NCBI GenBank assembly: GCA_024082115.1
Contig: JAMRYE010000005.1
Coordinates: 1,116,001-1,180,000 of the forward strand
Direction: 5' to 3'
Length of the DNA stretch: 64,000 bases
From: Rhinocladiella similis
Taxonomy: Eukaryota > Ascomycota > Eurotiomycetes > Chaetothyriales > Herpotrichiellaceae
Under the pieces are notes generated by a model that saw only the letters and a list, made by a program, of their open reading frames with translations, did no database searches and was not told where the DNA came from. Below are positions 9,282 to 21,076 of the stretch, piece after piece (position 1 is the first letter of the stretch; every line of letters starts with the position of its first letter). The position numbers were made by a program, and so were the translations under genes.

Positions 9282-12200
9282 TCATCTCCGACCATAACTC
9301 TGATTGTAATTACCTCCTCGTGGACCCTGCCCTTGAGATTGATGGTAGCCGTCACTGCCTGAGCGTCCCCCGTTCTGTTGATATCGTCTGTTATCATGTT
9401 GATTTTGACTCTGACCTTGGTTTCCGTAGTTGTATTGGTCCTGGCCACCACGAGCTGAATTCTGGTAGTTGGTGTTGTAGCCTCCTTGTCCGCCGCCGTA
9501 GCCGCCATAGTTGGTGGCAGGAGCTTGGTATCGATCATACCCATTTTGATATCCATTTTGATACTGAGGCGGGGGCGGAGGAGGAGGACCGCCACGTCCT
9601 TGTGGTGCATATCGAGGATCAAGCAAGGCTGCGAACGGGTTATCGCTGTTGTTGCCTCCTTGATTCGGACCAGGGTAAGGCCGGTCCGCAGCATAATTGA
9701 TCCGTCCTCCTCTGTTTTGTTGATCCTGTGGGTCGCGTCTAGAGTTGTCATAAAGTGGTGCGCCTCCAAAATCGCGGCCGGAATTTCTTGCCTTGGATCT
9801 CAAGATGGCGAGATCACTCTTGTCCAGTACCGGAGGAGGCAACACGACTCCTGGGAACAACATTGACTTGTGCACGTGAGTAGCAGGAGGTGCTGAGTAG
9901 TGAACGATCAGTGAATGGTCGTCGTCGACAACGGGCTCCAGCTTGATATCTTCTTCTGGACCAATTAAATCCATGTGTGGTAAAAACTCGTCGTTTTTCA
10001 TTGCGGATCCGGCTAGTTTTCCCTTCTTCATGGAAAGTTTGACGGCATTCTGACCGTCCTTGGCCTTTTTCGAATAGAATTGTAAAGCCAATTCTTCGTA
10101 CAGAGGATGCCTATGGGAGATGATTAAAGCTTCCTTTCCAAGCTCATTCCTAATCCGCTCGTCTTCTGTCAGGAGGGGATATTTGGTGGCCATTGCACCG
10201 AGAAGTCGCTTCTCATCAATGAATGGTAGGAGCACGATAGCTTTCCATGATTGTTTCTTGCCGTTCAAGTCAAGGTCGAACTCTTCTGGGTAGAAATCGA
10301 CGATGTCGGAATCTTCATCAGTCATGAGGGGATGGAAAGCCTTGGGAATTGCGTGGTTCGAAGAGGCGGGCAAGACACCCATGAGTTGCTCATATGGCTT
10401 GAAGGGTTTGCCTTTGTCGAATTTAACAGTCATCTTGTCAATGTCCACGAAATCGGCTGCAAAAGGTGCATAATGATAGGGATAATACCATGTCCATGAA
10501 GGGCAGCCCTGAAAATAGTAAAGGAGCACCCAACACAAGCCTTCCACGTAAGATCTGGCAACTTTGTGTCGAAAATCAAAATCTTCTGGTGAGACATGGA
10601 ATTTCTGCTCGTAATAACGCTCGGCATAGCCAGATTCCCAAAGTCGCACAGTGTCCGGGGGTGGATCGTTGGGATCGGCACTGGTTTGAGGCTTTTCTAC
10701 GGGCGTATTCCGCCCAGGCGTACCACTGTCCTCGGACTCAGCTTCTATCAACTCGGCTTTGCGTTTTCCTAATGCAGACGAAGGCGTTGTTTCGGCGGTA
10801 CCGGAGCCATTGCTGACGCCAATGCTGCCATCCCTACTTGAAGTCTCGGCCGCTTTCTTAGCAAGCATTTGCTCTTTGAGAACTGCGGCTGCGCTCTTGT
10901 TCGAAGCCTGAGTCTTGTCGACGGAGGTTCTGTTGACGATTGAATTGTAGTCCAGCATGGGATAGCTTGTGGCTTCGATAGCGTCAATCGGACCCGTAGG
11001 AACACGTGCATCAACTCGGGCAGGGACGCGGCCACCTAGATTATAATCGGGCGAACTGCGGCGTCTCTTAGGGTTACGCGCAGCCTCCCGTGCGTCTCGG
11101 GCCTTGTTGTCCTGGTCTCGGCGTCGTTGGTTGCGCTCTCGCCTATCCTCCATTTCCTTTCTGCGCTTAAAGATGGCATCTTCCTGTTTCGCAAGTCCTT
11201 GCAGAATGATCTGGGCTCGAGCAAGATCCACAGATCCATCGCAAGTCAAGTACCCGCCCATGACTGGAATGTTATCTCTCCAGATAGCAATCAGTTTATC
11301 GATGCCATCTTCATGAATATCCAAACTAGGCAGATGAGGCAGAAAGTCGTTGCCAACGAAAAAGCACATAAAAACCCAATCGTCAAGGGCACGTTCAAGG
11401 TCGAAACGGAAAGATTGACCGGGGACGAACATCTCTGCAGCCAGATACTCACGCAGGATAGGGACATTCAACCAGACGAAAGGCTTCAATTCGTCGGTGG
11501 TGCCCTTTTCGTCAAACTCGCCAGACTTGGCCTTTGCGTTACCTCTGCAGTTCTCTGCATAATGGCCCTGCTGACCGCAAAGCTTGCAGGTCTTTGCTTT
11601 GGCATCTCTGACGTTGACGTCTTCTCGAAGCACACGAAAATGTGGTTCATGCGTGGCAAGCCCGAGCATGATCAAGTCTGCATCAAGTCCATACATGACG
11701 TGTCGAGTATTGGGATCATACTCGGGATCAGAGCGCTGAGAACGTATGAACTGCATGATCTTGTGTTCACCCTCACCTGGTACACTGGCATCTGAGATTA
11801 TGATCTTCAATTCAGCCCAGGCAGGATCAGTGTTGAGCTTCCATTGGACCCAGTAGCGAATGGATTGTGCGAGAATGAACATGAACGGCGTGCCAGGTGT
11901 GATGACATTACTATCCCATGTTTTCTTGATTACTTCTTCAACCGATGACTCGCCGTCTTCGTCCCTGTCTTGCTTTTGTTGACGAAGCAGTGTCTGAAAT
12001 TCTGCCTTCTTTTCATCCGCCTCTTTTGCATCGCGCGCTGATCTGAAACGACGAGCACGTTGTTGATTCATTTTCGCACGAGGGGCGACTCCATCTATGT
12101 CTATGTCAGCGCTTGCGAACATCTAGGAAGTTTAGGAGATATACCTATTGCGATCATGAGCAATCTGCGGGGACGGACCATGTTCACCACTCGATCAGTG

Positions 12201-12451
12201 TATTTAAAGATTTCCAGCATCATTTCACTTTCATTGGCCGGGGGTGGCTTATTCTCCGGGTGAGAACAGGGATGAACAATACCATTGAAATCGAGATACA
12301 AATTGTGCATTTCCTCGCCATTAGGGTTAGGCTTCGTAGTGTCCACGGGATATCGCACGCCATCAATTTCGTAGGGTTGCTCCTCGATGACAGGCGAAAT
12401 AATTTTGGGATACTTCTTGGTAAGCCATCGGAAAAGGGCCGGGACACCCAT
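9282..12451 (-). CDS. RAT1: nuclear 5'-3' exoribonuclease 2 (Rat1/XRN2)
   Basis: Two exons, 12451-12145 and 12094-9282, with a 50-nt intron (donor GTATAT), giving 1039 residues. Rat1 degrades RNA 5' to 3' in the nucleus, drives torpedo termination of RNA polymerase II and trims rRNA. The N-terminus MGVPALFRWLTKKYPK and the LYLDFNGIVHPC block are the XRN signature, and the join restores AIDGVAPRAKMNQQRARRFR. Acidic catalytic motifs such as ISDASVPGEGEHK and GLDADLIMLGLATHEPHF follow. A CCHC zinc knuckle (CKLCGQQGHYAENC) sits at residues 272-285, a feature of the XRN2 branch. The C-terminal ~150 residues are Gly/Asn/Gln/Tyr/Arg-rich low complexity. Start at the MGVPALF methionine rather than three codons upstream. 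Divergent from USO1. Confidence 0.95.
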
Positions 12452-13010
12452 GATGATCAAGGGCTAGTATGATGAACCTAAGAGTTTGAATATGCCTTGA
12501 CGAGAACGAAGACAAAAGAGCGTTGAGGAGAGCAAGTCGCGGGAATCGAATAGTTGCGCCCGAATCCGGGATCAACAACTATGCTTTGGCACAGGCAGTA
12601 TCAAGCTGCGATATTCGGATGAGCAGCTATATGTAGCAGTGCATTCTGGCTAGGAGGATGATAAGGGTGAACGTGAGGGCGTTGATCTCGGGCGGAGGAA
12701 GCCTCGAAATCTGCGCTCTCTTGACCCGAGAACTTCAAGGAGGCGCAGGCTTGGCGGATCTACTCATTGCAAAGACCGAGCCTGAGTCCACAGCCTTGTA
12801 AGATCACGTGCTCTTTGACAAGGCTGTACCGCTACGCGATCCTACCAGTGGTCCCTACACACAAAAGGACACTTTAAAGAGTAACAAATGCCTCGTCACA
12901 AATTTGACTACGACTTAGGCGCAACAGACTCCAGATGCCTACCACAAATGTGCCGGCATTGATCCCTTCACGATGACGGCCCGCACGGCAACGCTGAAGC
13001 CCCCTTCAAG
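12452..13010. promoter_or_regulatory. divergent promoter region RAT1/USO1
   Basis: 559 bases between head-to-head essential genes. No further gene, repeat or clear motif was found. Confidence 0.5.
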
Positions 13011-15917
13011 ATGATGCGAATCCTGGAAGCCCAGGCACCTGCACGGCAGACTGCTACCGATACCATCCAGACATTAAGTAACCGACTATCAAGTGCAACG
13101 CTACTTGAAGATCGGAGGGCTGCCATATTGGGATTGAGAAGCTTTGCAAAACTCTACCCTGCGTCTGTTGCGTCTGGAGCACTCCGGGACCTCATCGCAG
13201 GCCTTAGAAGAGATGGAGACGATTCAGATACAATCAAAGTGGTGTTGGAGACCCTTTTGATGCTTTTTGAACCAGATCAAAAATCTTCGGAGGCTTCCGA
13301 AGAGATAACGCTGTGGCTGGCTGACGAATTTACTCAACATCAAGACAATGTGACGGCCTTGTTGGATCTTTTGGAATCAGGCGAGTTCTATCTACGACTT
13401 TACGTCCTACAAATCCTCTCACATATATCTACTGCGCGGCCGCAGAGAACTCAGGAAGCTATTTTCGCTGCGCCCCTGGGTGTTTCGAGGATTACCAATG
13501 TGCTAGATGACCGTCGAGAGGCCGTCCGAAATGAAGCTTTGGTACTACTTGTGGCCCTTACGCCGACATCAGCGGAGCTACAAAAGGTTGTGGCATTTGA
13601 AAACGCTTTCGATCGTATCTTTACGCTAGTTGAAGGCGACGGCGGTCTCTCCCACGGTAGCACCACCGTTCAAGATTGTTTGTCTCTACTAGCTAATCTT
13701 CTGAATCTCAACACGTCGAACCAATCATATTTCAGAGAGATTGGAGGGATTCCCAAGATCAAGAGCCTTTTCTTTTCGGTTTTGGAGCAGGAGGACTCTT
13801 CAGAGGCAATCTCGGAATGGATGAAGCCTCAACGAGACATGAATGTTTGGGGTTTACTTGGCATCGTACAGTTGTTTCTCACCTCGGGCTCTCAAGGAAC
13901 TGCCTTGAATCAACAATCATTTTGGCAGGCAGGAGTCCTCCAAATTGTTCTGCGCTTTGCGTTTCATACGGCTTTCAGTAGTGGGATTCGCGCGAAAGCC
14001 CTACAAGCTTGTGGAGATATTATCCGAGGGAATTCTGGACTTCAGGAGCGGTTCGGCGATCTTCCCGTACAGATTAAACAGTCAGATCCCGCTTCAAATG
14101 GACATGTCTCTCCAGCTACCTCCGAAAAGCCATCAAAAGGTCCAACGTCGGTCTATCGGGATCAGAACGTCATCGAATCCCTCCTCGAACTAGCTTTAGA
14201 GCCAGCACCGCTCGCTTTATTCAACGTTAGATTGGCAGCGACATCATGTCTCGAGGCTTTTGTGGAGGGCCATGCCGGTATCAAAGCCCACGTTTTGCGC
14301 AGAGCCATCGAAGGACATAAAAGTGGCGACGATGCAATCCCCAACATGCTCACGGTGTTACTGGAGCCGCCTGGGACTCGTGGCACTTCTGATCCTTACC
14401 AGCAATGGTTTGCTGCTGTGTTGTTCCTCCATCTTCTTTATGATAACGCCGAGACCAAAGAGCTCGCATTGACAGTCACGGAAGGCGATGCCGATAACGG
14501 CGAGGAGGTTGTCACATTTATTCAGAGCATTACAAGTAACGTGGTGGCTGGTGTGCAGCATGTGGAGGACGAGCGTGCCTTGCTCGGCTATCTAATGTTG
14601 CTCTCAGTATGGCTTTTTGAAGATCCAGAAGCAGTCAATGACCTCCTTGGAGAAGGTAGCAACATTCAAGGTCTCGCTGCCGCTGTGAAGATTGCGCACA
14701 GCTCTATGCCTCTGGTGGCAGGCCTTTGCGCTTTCCTGCTGGGTATAATCTACGAATTCTCAACGAAAGATTCCCCCGTGCCGCGCACGACGCTTCATGG
14801 GTTATTGATATCCAACCTTGGGCGTGAGACCTATGTCAATCGATTGACAAAACTGCGGGAAAATGTCTTCATACGTGATTTTGAGGTTCTGCCTCAAGGT
14901 GGAAATGGCAGCTTACCAGAGATTTTCTTCGACAAGACTTTTATCGACTTCTTGAAAGACAATTTTAGTCGATTTTTACGAGCTATTGATAGGGATCCGA
15001 ACTTTGAGGTCTCCATCGTAAGCAATGGTGTTCAGAAAGGAGTCTCGAGAGACTTAGTCGATAGCTTGAGGGCCGAGGTCCAAGAACAGAAGCAGGCTTT
15101 GGAGACGGCTAACACTGAGTTGCTGCAGCTAAAGAGGAGACTAGAGCAGGAAGAACTCGACCACCGCAGAACCCGTGAATCTCTAAGTGTCGAAGTCTCT
15201 AGGATCCGGCAAATCAACCAGAGTTTGCAAGACAATCACGAAGAAGAACTGAGGAAATTACAACAGGAAGCTGCGAAAGAGAGAAGCCTCTTGGTGAAAA
15301 ATCACGAAGACGAAATACACCAGCGCCGCACTGAACATGTCAGCATGGTGGAGACTACCAGAAAGCAGCATCAATCCGAAGTTCAGAAGTTTGAGCAGCG
15401 CCTAAAATTGCTTGAGCAGGAAGCTGCCAGGGACCGATCCGCCTTGGTCGTGCAGCACCAACGTGAGATGAGCGACGCAGATGAGAATGCACAGCAAGCC
15501 CGCCAGAGAGAAGCGGCAGAGATCCGCGACTTGCAGGCCTCCATTGCAGAACTAGAGAAACGGCTGACAAAGAGCCAGGAGGAGCATGCCCAAGATCTTC
15601 AGACTGCACACGATGAGTATAGTTCCGAGAAGAAAGGCCTCGACGAACGCCTCAAACGTGCAGAGAGTCGACTTGAAGATGCTGAAAAGCGTGCTCAACT
15701 TCTCAATGACGAGGTTGACAAGGAGAAAGCTGCACGGAAGGACGTACAAACGGAGCTTGACGATCTATTAGTCGTTTTTGGTGACCTGGAGGCGAAGAGA
15801 TTGGCGGATAAACAGAAGCTCAAAGAATTAGGCCAGGAGGTCTCTGAAGACGAGGATGAGGACGAAAACGAGGCCGGCAGTGAAGCGACTGAAAATGAGG
15901 ATGACGATGTTGAATAA
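13011..15917 (+). CDS. USO1: vesicle tethering factor Uso1/p115
   Basis: Peripheral membrane tether for ER-to-Golgi COPII vesicles, 968 residues, single exon. The head (about residues 1-640) is an armadillo-like helical repeat region, starting ILEAQAPARQTATDTIQ, with the p115 head pattern visible again at FIDFLKDNFSRFLRAIDRDP near its end. From about residue 685 to 945 the protein is a continuous heptad-rich coiled coil, full of E, Q, K and L. The last ~25 residues are strongly acidic (SEDEDEDENEAGSEATENED), as in p115 tails. The protein is shorter than yeast Uso1 and close to animal p115. Two adjacent ATGs (13011 and 13014) are equivalent choices. Confidence 0.93.
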   Translation: MMRILEAQAPARQTATDTIQTLSNRLSSATLLEDRRAAILGLRSFAKLYPASVASGALRDLIAGLRRDGDDSDTIKVVLETLLMLFEPDQKSSEASEEITLWLADEFTQHQDNVTALLDLLESGEFYLRLYVLQILSHISTARPQRTQEAIFAAPLGVSRITNVLDDRREAVRNEALVLLVALTPTSAELQKVVAFENAFDRIFTLVEGDGGLSHGSTTVQDCLSLLANLLNLNTSNQSYFREIGGIPKIKSLFFSVLEQEDSSEAISEWMKPQRDMNVWGLLGIVQLFLTSGSQGTALNQQSFWQAGVLQIVLRFAFHTAFSSGIRAKALQACGDIIRGNSGLQERFGDLPVQIKQSDPASNGHVSPATSEKPSKGPTSVYRDQNVIESLLELALEPAPLALFNVRLAATSCLEAFVEGHAGIKAHVLRRAIEGHKSGDDAIPNMLTVLLEPPGTRGTSDPYQQWFAAVLFLHLLYDNAETKELALTVTEGDADNGEEVVTFIQSITSNVVAGVQHVEDERALLGYLMLLSVWLFEDPEAVNDLLGEGSNIQGLAAAVKIAHSSMPLVAGLCAFLLGIIYEFSTKDSPVPRTTLHGLLISNLGRETYVNRLTKLRENVFIRDFEVLPQGGNGSLPEIFFDKTFIDFLKDNFSRFLRAIDRDPNFEVSIVSNGVQKGVSRDLVDSLRAEVQEQKQALETANTELLQLKRRLEQEELDHRRTRESLSVEVSRIRQINQSLQDNHEEELRKLQQEAAKERSLLVKNHEDEIHQRRTEHVSMVETTRKQHQSEVQKFEQRLKLLEQEAARDRSALVVQHQREMSDADENAQQARQREAAEIRDLQASIAELEKRLTKSQEEHAQDLQTAHDEYSSEKKGLDERLKRAESRLEDAEKRAQLLNDEVDKEKAARKDVQTELDDLLVVFGDLEAKRLADKQKLKELGQEVSEDEDEDENEAGSEATENEDDDVE

Positions 15918-16367
15918 AAGTTGTCGTGATACCCTATACATTCTGTACAATTGAGCCCTCCATAGCCCACCATTGACTTCAACTAGTCATCTACAATAAT
16001 CATGTTCCATTTCAAGGATGTGGTCGACCGCAGAAATCTGTTAGAAGTCCTGCTGCCCCTTACATGAACCCTGTAATCATCGACTGACTTTCTTCATATA
16101 CGAATGCACTAGGAAGTAGTGGAAAGGACTTGGTCACTCGTTGAACCGTCTCCCTGATCGATCCTAAAAATACGTGTAGTTGTCGTAAAACGTCAACACT
16201 ACTCCGACGAGGCTGTCACAGCCTTGGTGGTTCCTGTCCAATCGGAGCTTGACACCACAAGGTGCCTGCCAAGATTTCAAGATAATCTGCAGCGTCGCCT
16301 TCCTGACTCATGTTCGAGCACAAAATTCCTGCTACCAGCGCAATTGCGATTTGTAGACAATATCAAC
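15918..16367. other. intergenic, USO1 3' end and ILS1 promoter
   Basis: 450 bases between tandem genes. The ILS1 frame is open back to 16224, but that 48-codon stretch lacks family resemblance and is treated as leader. No gene seen. Confidence 0.5.
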
Positions 16368-19300
16368 ATGGCGGTCGATTTTTCGGCAGAAGAAGCCGCC
16401 ACTCTCAAACGCTGGAGAGAAATCGATGCTTTCCAGACACAACTGCGCCTGTCGCAAGGCAACCAGCCTTACACTTTCTACGATGGACCGCCGTTTGCGA
16501 CCGGTCTCCCTCACTATGGCCATTTACTGGCTTCGACCATAAAAGACATCATACCGAGATACTGGTCCATGAAGGGCTACTACGTCGAACGAAGATTCGG
16601 TTGGGACACTCATGGACTGCCAATTGAGTATGAGATTGACAAGAAATTCAACATCTCGGGACCGGCAGCCGTGAAAGAGATGGGTATTGCAAAATACAAC
16701 GCGGAGTGCAAGGCTATTGTAATGAGATATGCCACCGAGTGGAGAGAGACCATTGATCGTTTGGGACGATGGATTGACTTCGACAACGACTACAAGACCA
16801 TGAATACCACGTTCATGGAGTCTGTATGGTGGGTGTTCAAGCAGCTGTACGACCAAGGACAAGTGTATCGCAGTTATCGAGTAATGCCCTTTTCTACCGC
16901 GTTAAGCACACCCTTGAGTCAGCACGAAGCGCAGTCAAACTATAAAGAGGCTCAGGATCCGGCTGTTGTGATCGCGTTCCCGCTCGAGGATGACCCAAAG
17001 ACCAGTTTTCTAGCGTGGACGACCACCCCATGGACATTACCATCCAATCTTGCGTTAGCTGTCAATCCTAAATTCGAGTACATAAAGTTCTTGGACAATG
17101 AATCTGGTCAACAATTCATTATGCTCGAAAAGCTACTTCGAACACTGTACAAAGACCCAAAGAAGGCCAAGTTCACCATCCTGGAAAAGATCAAGGCTCC
17201 CGAGCTTCAGGGAAAACGCTATTCGCCACCCTTCAATTATTTCTACGAAGAATTCAAAGACAGCGCTTTCAGAGTCCTCCTCGCAGACTATGTGACAGAC
17301 GACGATGGTACTGGGATCGTACACCAAGCCCCAGCTTTTGGTGAAGACGATTTTAGAGTCGCTTTTGAGAATGGCATTGTGAGTCACCACAAGCTGCCAC
17401 CGAATCCCGTCGATGATACTGGCCGCTTCACATCCGAAATCACGGATTTTGTCGGTCAGCACGTTAAAGAAGCCGACAAACATATCATCAAACACTTGAA
17501 GACCTCAGGAAGACTGATCCGAGAAAGTCAGCTGACCCATCCTTACCCCTTTTGCTGGCGTTCAGACACACCTTTGATCTATCGCGCAATCTCGGGCTGG
17601 TTCGTCAATATTGCTGGAAACGATAAGGTTCCAAGCATCATTCCAGATATGCTTGATGGAATTGCCAAGTCACACTGGGTACCGAATTTTGTCAAGGAGA
17701 AACGCTTTGCTGAATGGATCAAGAACGCTCGCGATTGGAACATCTCTCGAAATCGATACTGGGGAACACCCATTCCGCTGTGGGCCAACGAGGACTACTC
17801 TGAAGTTGTCGCCATTGGCAGCATTGAAGAGCTGAAAAAGTTGAGCGGCTATACTGGAGAGATTACCGACCTTCACCGCGACACAGTCGATGAGATCACC
17901 ATTCCAAGTCAGAGGGGCAATGGTGTCCTGAAGCGTGTGGAGGAAGTATTTGACTGCTGGTTTGAATCTGGAAGCATGCCCTATGCTTCATCTCATTATC
18001 CTTTTGAGAACTCTAAACGCTTCGACGAGACCTTCCCTGGCGACTTCATCGCCGAGGGTCTTGATCAGACTAGAGGATGGTTTTATACTCTGGTCATTCT
18101 GGGCATTCATCTGAAGAAAATGCTGCCCTTCAAGAATTGCGTTGTCAATGGCATTGTACTGGCTGAAGATGGCAAGAAGATGTCCAAACGACTGAAGAAC
18201 TATCCAGACCCAACCACAGTCATCGATAAATATGGTGCAGACGCCCTTCGTCTGTACATGATCAATTCTCCCGTCGTTCGAGCAGAGCCATTGAGGTTCA
18301 AAGAGACCGGTGTCAAGGAAATTGTCTCCAGAGTGTTGTTACCCTTCTGGAACAGCTACAAATTCTTCGAAGGACAGGTCGAACTCCTCAAGAAGGTGGA
18401 GAACATCGACTACGTCTTCGATCCAGCCGCAGAGAAGACAAACACCAATGTTATGGATAAGTGGATCCTAGCCAGCTGCCAGAGTCTGCTCAAGTACATC
18501 AACGAGGAGATGGGTGCCTATCGGCTCTATACGGTCGTTCCTGGACTACTCAATTTGATTGATGAGACTACAAACTGGTACATTCGATTCAACCGCAAGC
18601 GTCTGAAGGGTGAGCTCGGATTGGACGATACTCTTCACGCTCTTAATACGTTGTTCGACGTTTTGTTCACTCTGGTCAGAGGACTAGCGCCGTTTACCCC
18701 TTTCATTGCCGACCTCATCTATTCTAAGCTCCTTCCCTACATTCCTAGGTCGTTGTACAGCGAAGACATGCGAAGCGTTCATTTCTTATCATTCCCCGAA
18801 GTCCGAGAGGAGCTCTTCAATGCTGTGGTCGAACGACGGGTCGGCCGCATGCAGAAAGTCATTGAGCTTGCCAGGCAATCACGAGAGCGACGATCAATGG
18901 GATTGAAGACACCTCTCAAGACACTAGTTGTCATTCATAAGGACCAGCAGTATCTGGACGACGTCAAATCACTAGAAGGATACATCACCGAGGAATTGAA
19001 CGTGCGAGATCTAGTACTGTCATCCGATGAAGAGAGATACAACGTGCAATACAGTGTGACTGCAGATTGGCCTGTCCTCGGAAAGAAATTGAAGAAGGAT
19101 GTGCAGAAGGTGAAAAAAGCGCTCCCAGATGTGACGAGCAGCGAATGCAAGGACTACTTGTCATCAGGCAAGCTCACAGTCGCTGGCATCGAATTGGTCG
19201 AAGGAGACTTGGTGGTCCGAAGAGCATTGAAAGAAGATGATGCATCCAAGAACCAGGAAACGAACACGGATAACGATGTCTTGACAATTCTAGATGCGGC

Positions 19301-19625
19301 GCTTTATCCTGAGCTGGCACAAGAAGGCGTTGCTCGCGAAATTATCAACCGTGTACAACAACTACGAAAGAAGGCCAATCTTAAGCCAACTGATGACGTG
19401 AAGATGGAGTATAAGGTACAAGAAGATCCAGACGAGGTTGGAATAGAAGAAGTCTTCGAAAAGCAGAGCGGGTTTATTGAGAAGGCACTAAGACGACCTG
19501 TAGACAAGCACATCGTCACAGAGATCGACGGCGAAATACCAAACGAAGTCCAGGAAAACATCATTGCTGAAGAGGTCCAAGAAGTTCAGAAAGCGACTTT
19601 TTTGTTGAGATTATTGAAGCTGTGA
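16368..19625 (+). CDS. ILS1: isoleucyl-tRNA synthetase, cytosolic
   Basis: Class I synthetase of 1085 residues, the normal length for the eukaryotic cytosolic enzyme. The HIGH motif is HYGH at residues 49-52 within PPFATGLPHYGHLLAS; KMSKR is at 604-608 (KKMSKRLKNYPDP). The editing (CP1) domain occupies the long stretch between them, with TTPWTLPSNLALAVN and GTGIVHQAPAFGEDDF blocks. A C-terminal anticodon-binding region (TNWYIRFNRKRLKGE) is followed by a Lys/Glu-rich extension. The start at 16368 (MAVDFSAEEAATLKRW) fits the family; an upstream Met in the same frame adds 48 unrelated residues. No introns, which is common for highly expressed genes. Nothing odd seen. Confidence 0.96.
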   Translation: MAVDFSAEEAATLKRWREIDAFQTQLRLSQGNQPYTFYDGPPFATGLPHYGHLLASTIKDIIPRYWSMKGYYVERRFGWDTHGLPIEYEIDKKFNISGPAAVKEMGIAKYNAECKAIVMRYATEWRETIDRLGRWIDFDNDYKTMNTTFMESVWWVFKQLYDQGQVYRSYRVMPFSTALSTPLSQHEAQSNYKEAQDPAVVIAFPLEDDPKTSFLAWTTTPWTLPSNLALAVNPKFEYIKFLDNESGQQFIMLEKLLRTLYKDPKKAKFTILEKIKAPELQGKRYSPPFNYFYEEFKDSAFRVLLADYVTDDDGTGIVHQAPAFGEDDFRVAFENGIVSHHKLPPNPVDDTGRFTSEITDFVGQHVKEADKHIIKHLKTSGRLIRESQLTHPYPFCWRSDTPLIYRAISGWFVNIAGNDKVPSIIPDMLDGIAKSHWVPNFVKEKRFAEWIKNARDWNISRNRYWGTPIPLWANEDYSEVVAIGSIEELKKLSGYTGEITDLHRDTVDEITIPSQRGNGVLKRVEEVFDCWFESGSMPYASSHYPFENSKRFDETFPGDFIAEGLDQTRGWFYTLVILGIHLKKMLPFKNCVVNGIVLAEDGKKMSKRLKNYPDPTTVIDKYGADALRLYMINSPVVRAEPLRFKETGVKEIVSRVLLPFWNSYKFFEGQVELLKKVENIDYVFDPAAEKTNTNVMDKWILASCQSLLKYINEEMGAYRLYTVVPGLLNLIDETTNWYIRFNRKRLKGELGLDDTLHALNTLFDVLFTLVRGLAPFTPFIADLIYSKLLPYIPRSLYSEDMRSVHFLSFPEVREELFNAVVERRVGRMQKVIELARQSRERRSMGLKTPLKTLVVIHKDQQYLDDVKSLEGYITEELNVRDLVLSSDEERYNVQYSVTADWPVLGKKLKKDVQKVKKALPDVTSSECKDYLSSGKLTVAGIELVEGDLVVRRALKEDDASKNQETNTDNDVLTILDAALYPELAQEGVAREIINRVQQLRKKANLKPTDDVKMEYKVQEDPDEVGIEEVFEKQSGFIEKALRRPVDKHIVTEIDGEIPNEVQENIIAEEVQEVQKATFLLRLLKL

Positions 19626-21076
19626 GCCAATTACTAGTTTGGTGCCGGACAAATTTGTCGAGGATTAACGAAACGAAGCAAAGCCAGTGGTACGGTTATG
19701 AAGAAAGAAATAGATGATGAACAACCAGGTCAGAATCGCCTGCGAGGTATCAAAATTTCTTTGCATGTTTCTGTGGGAAAATTATCAGCGAAAGAGAACT
19801 AGACAGCAAGATGGACAATGACTGAAAAGTGATGAAGCTCTCTAGTATACCACACGTTGTCAAGGATCGGAGATAGGAGTCTTCGCAGTAGATCGAGGAA
19901 GACAGCATGAAATAAAGATTCACGTACCAAGTAACAATCCTTCAGACGCATGAACTCCTTCGCGCACATGTCTTGATGTGTCGATTGGTAATCTGCAAGT
20001 ATGCATTTTCCATATGCCGTGGCCTAAAAATGTCCTTGGAGTTAGCTAGATGTTCGAACTCCTTTTAAAACGACGATCCTCTTGCTCGTAGTGACAACAC
20101 AACGCTATGGGACCTCGAGCTTGGACTGGGCTGCTGCTCTATCGTCCACAACACGGTGGCCCTTTCTGTAAACAAGTCGTGGCGTAAAGACTGCAAGTTG
20201 GTACATGTCTTCCAGACGGACTAGCACCCTCGTTTTGTCTGGAAAGGTTCGACTTACTTCAACCGAACATTTTGCAGCGGCTTCCGCAAACTTTTCAATA
20301 GGCCTAGCACGGCCTGATATCGTGGGCATGTCGAAGAGGCTGAGAAGCGCCCTCAAAAGTGGTCTCCTGAATAGTGGTTTGGACAAATTTGTAGGTCTTG
20401 ATATTATATTTGTTGTGACAGGTCGAACAGGGAGGATTCACCGCATCTCTCTAGCAATGATCTGTCCAACTCGCTCAAACTCCCATTGACAGCCTCAAGC
20501 CTCACTGAATAAACAAACTTGGGTAACGAATGTAAAATAACAGCTTAGTCGCGCTTGCACCTATATCGGACTCAATTCTTGCTCGACCTTGAAATCATTG
20601 ATGATGGGATATATCCAACTACGTTGGAGCATATTACTGTATGTGATTTTCTGATTTGTCCGCTGGTGGGTAATACTGCGGCTCGAGGCTGTGTACTTCA
20701 CCGGATCAATCTATTGATGGTTCAACGTCATACGTACGTCATTAATCACAGCACTCACGGTGACCGCGCGTGAGACGGAATATTTTGATAGAAAGGTGTA
20801 TGAGTATTCAGCATCGCCGTTTGGGGGTTGTCACTACATCTAATTGAATCTCTGCTGTTCCTCAAACATTCCATTCAAGTAGCCGAAACGGCAAACGACT
20901 CGTCTTTCCTTCTCCGGAATATCACAAACCCCTCTCCTCATCTGAACCATCCTTGCGTTTGAACCGCTATTTGTCTTGACTCGCCTACAAATCTCAATCC
21001 AACCCAACCCTGCCCGACCCGACCCGTTCCAAACTCCAGCAGACCCAAAAAAGCCTCTTACCAACATCCCAAAACC
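19626..21076. other. intergenic, no supported gene
   Basis: 1451 bases between ILS1 and the CsbD-like gene. An AATAAA at 19911-19916 could serve ILS1 polyadenylation. Two overlapping open frames of about 93 codons (20105-20386 minus, 20205-20489 plus) lie here; neither matches a family I recognise and they exclude each other. The last 150 bases before 21077 are C-rich on the plus strand, as often in fungal leaders. Confidence 0.45.

Noticed and set aside
20105..20489. Two overlapping ~93-codon open frames on opposite strands
   Set aside because: No recognisable domain, they exclude each other, and chance frames of this length are common in this window.
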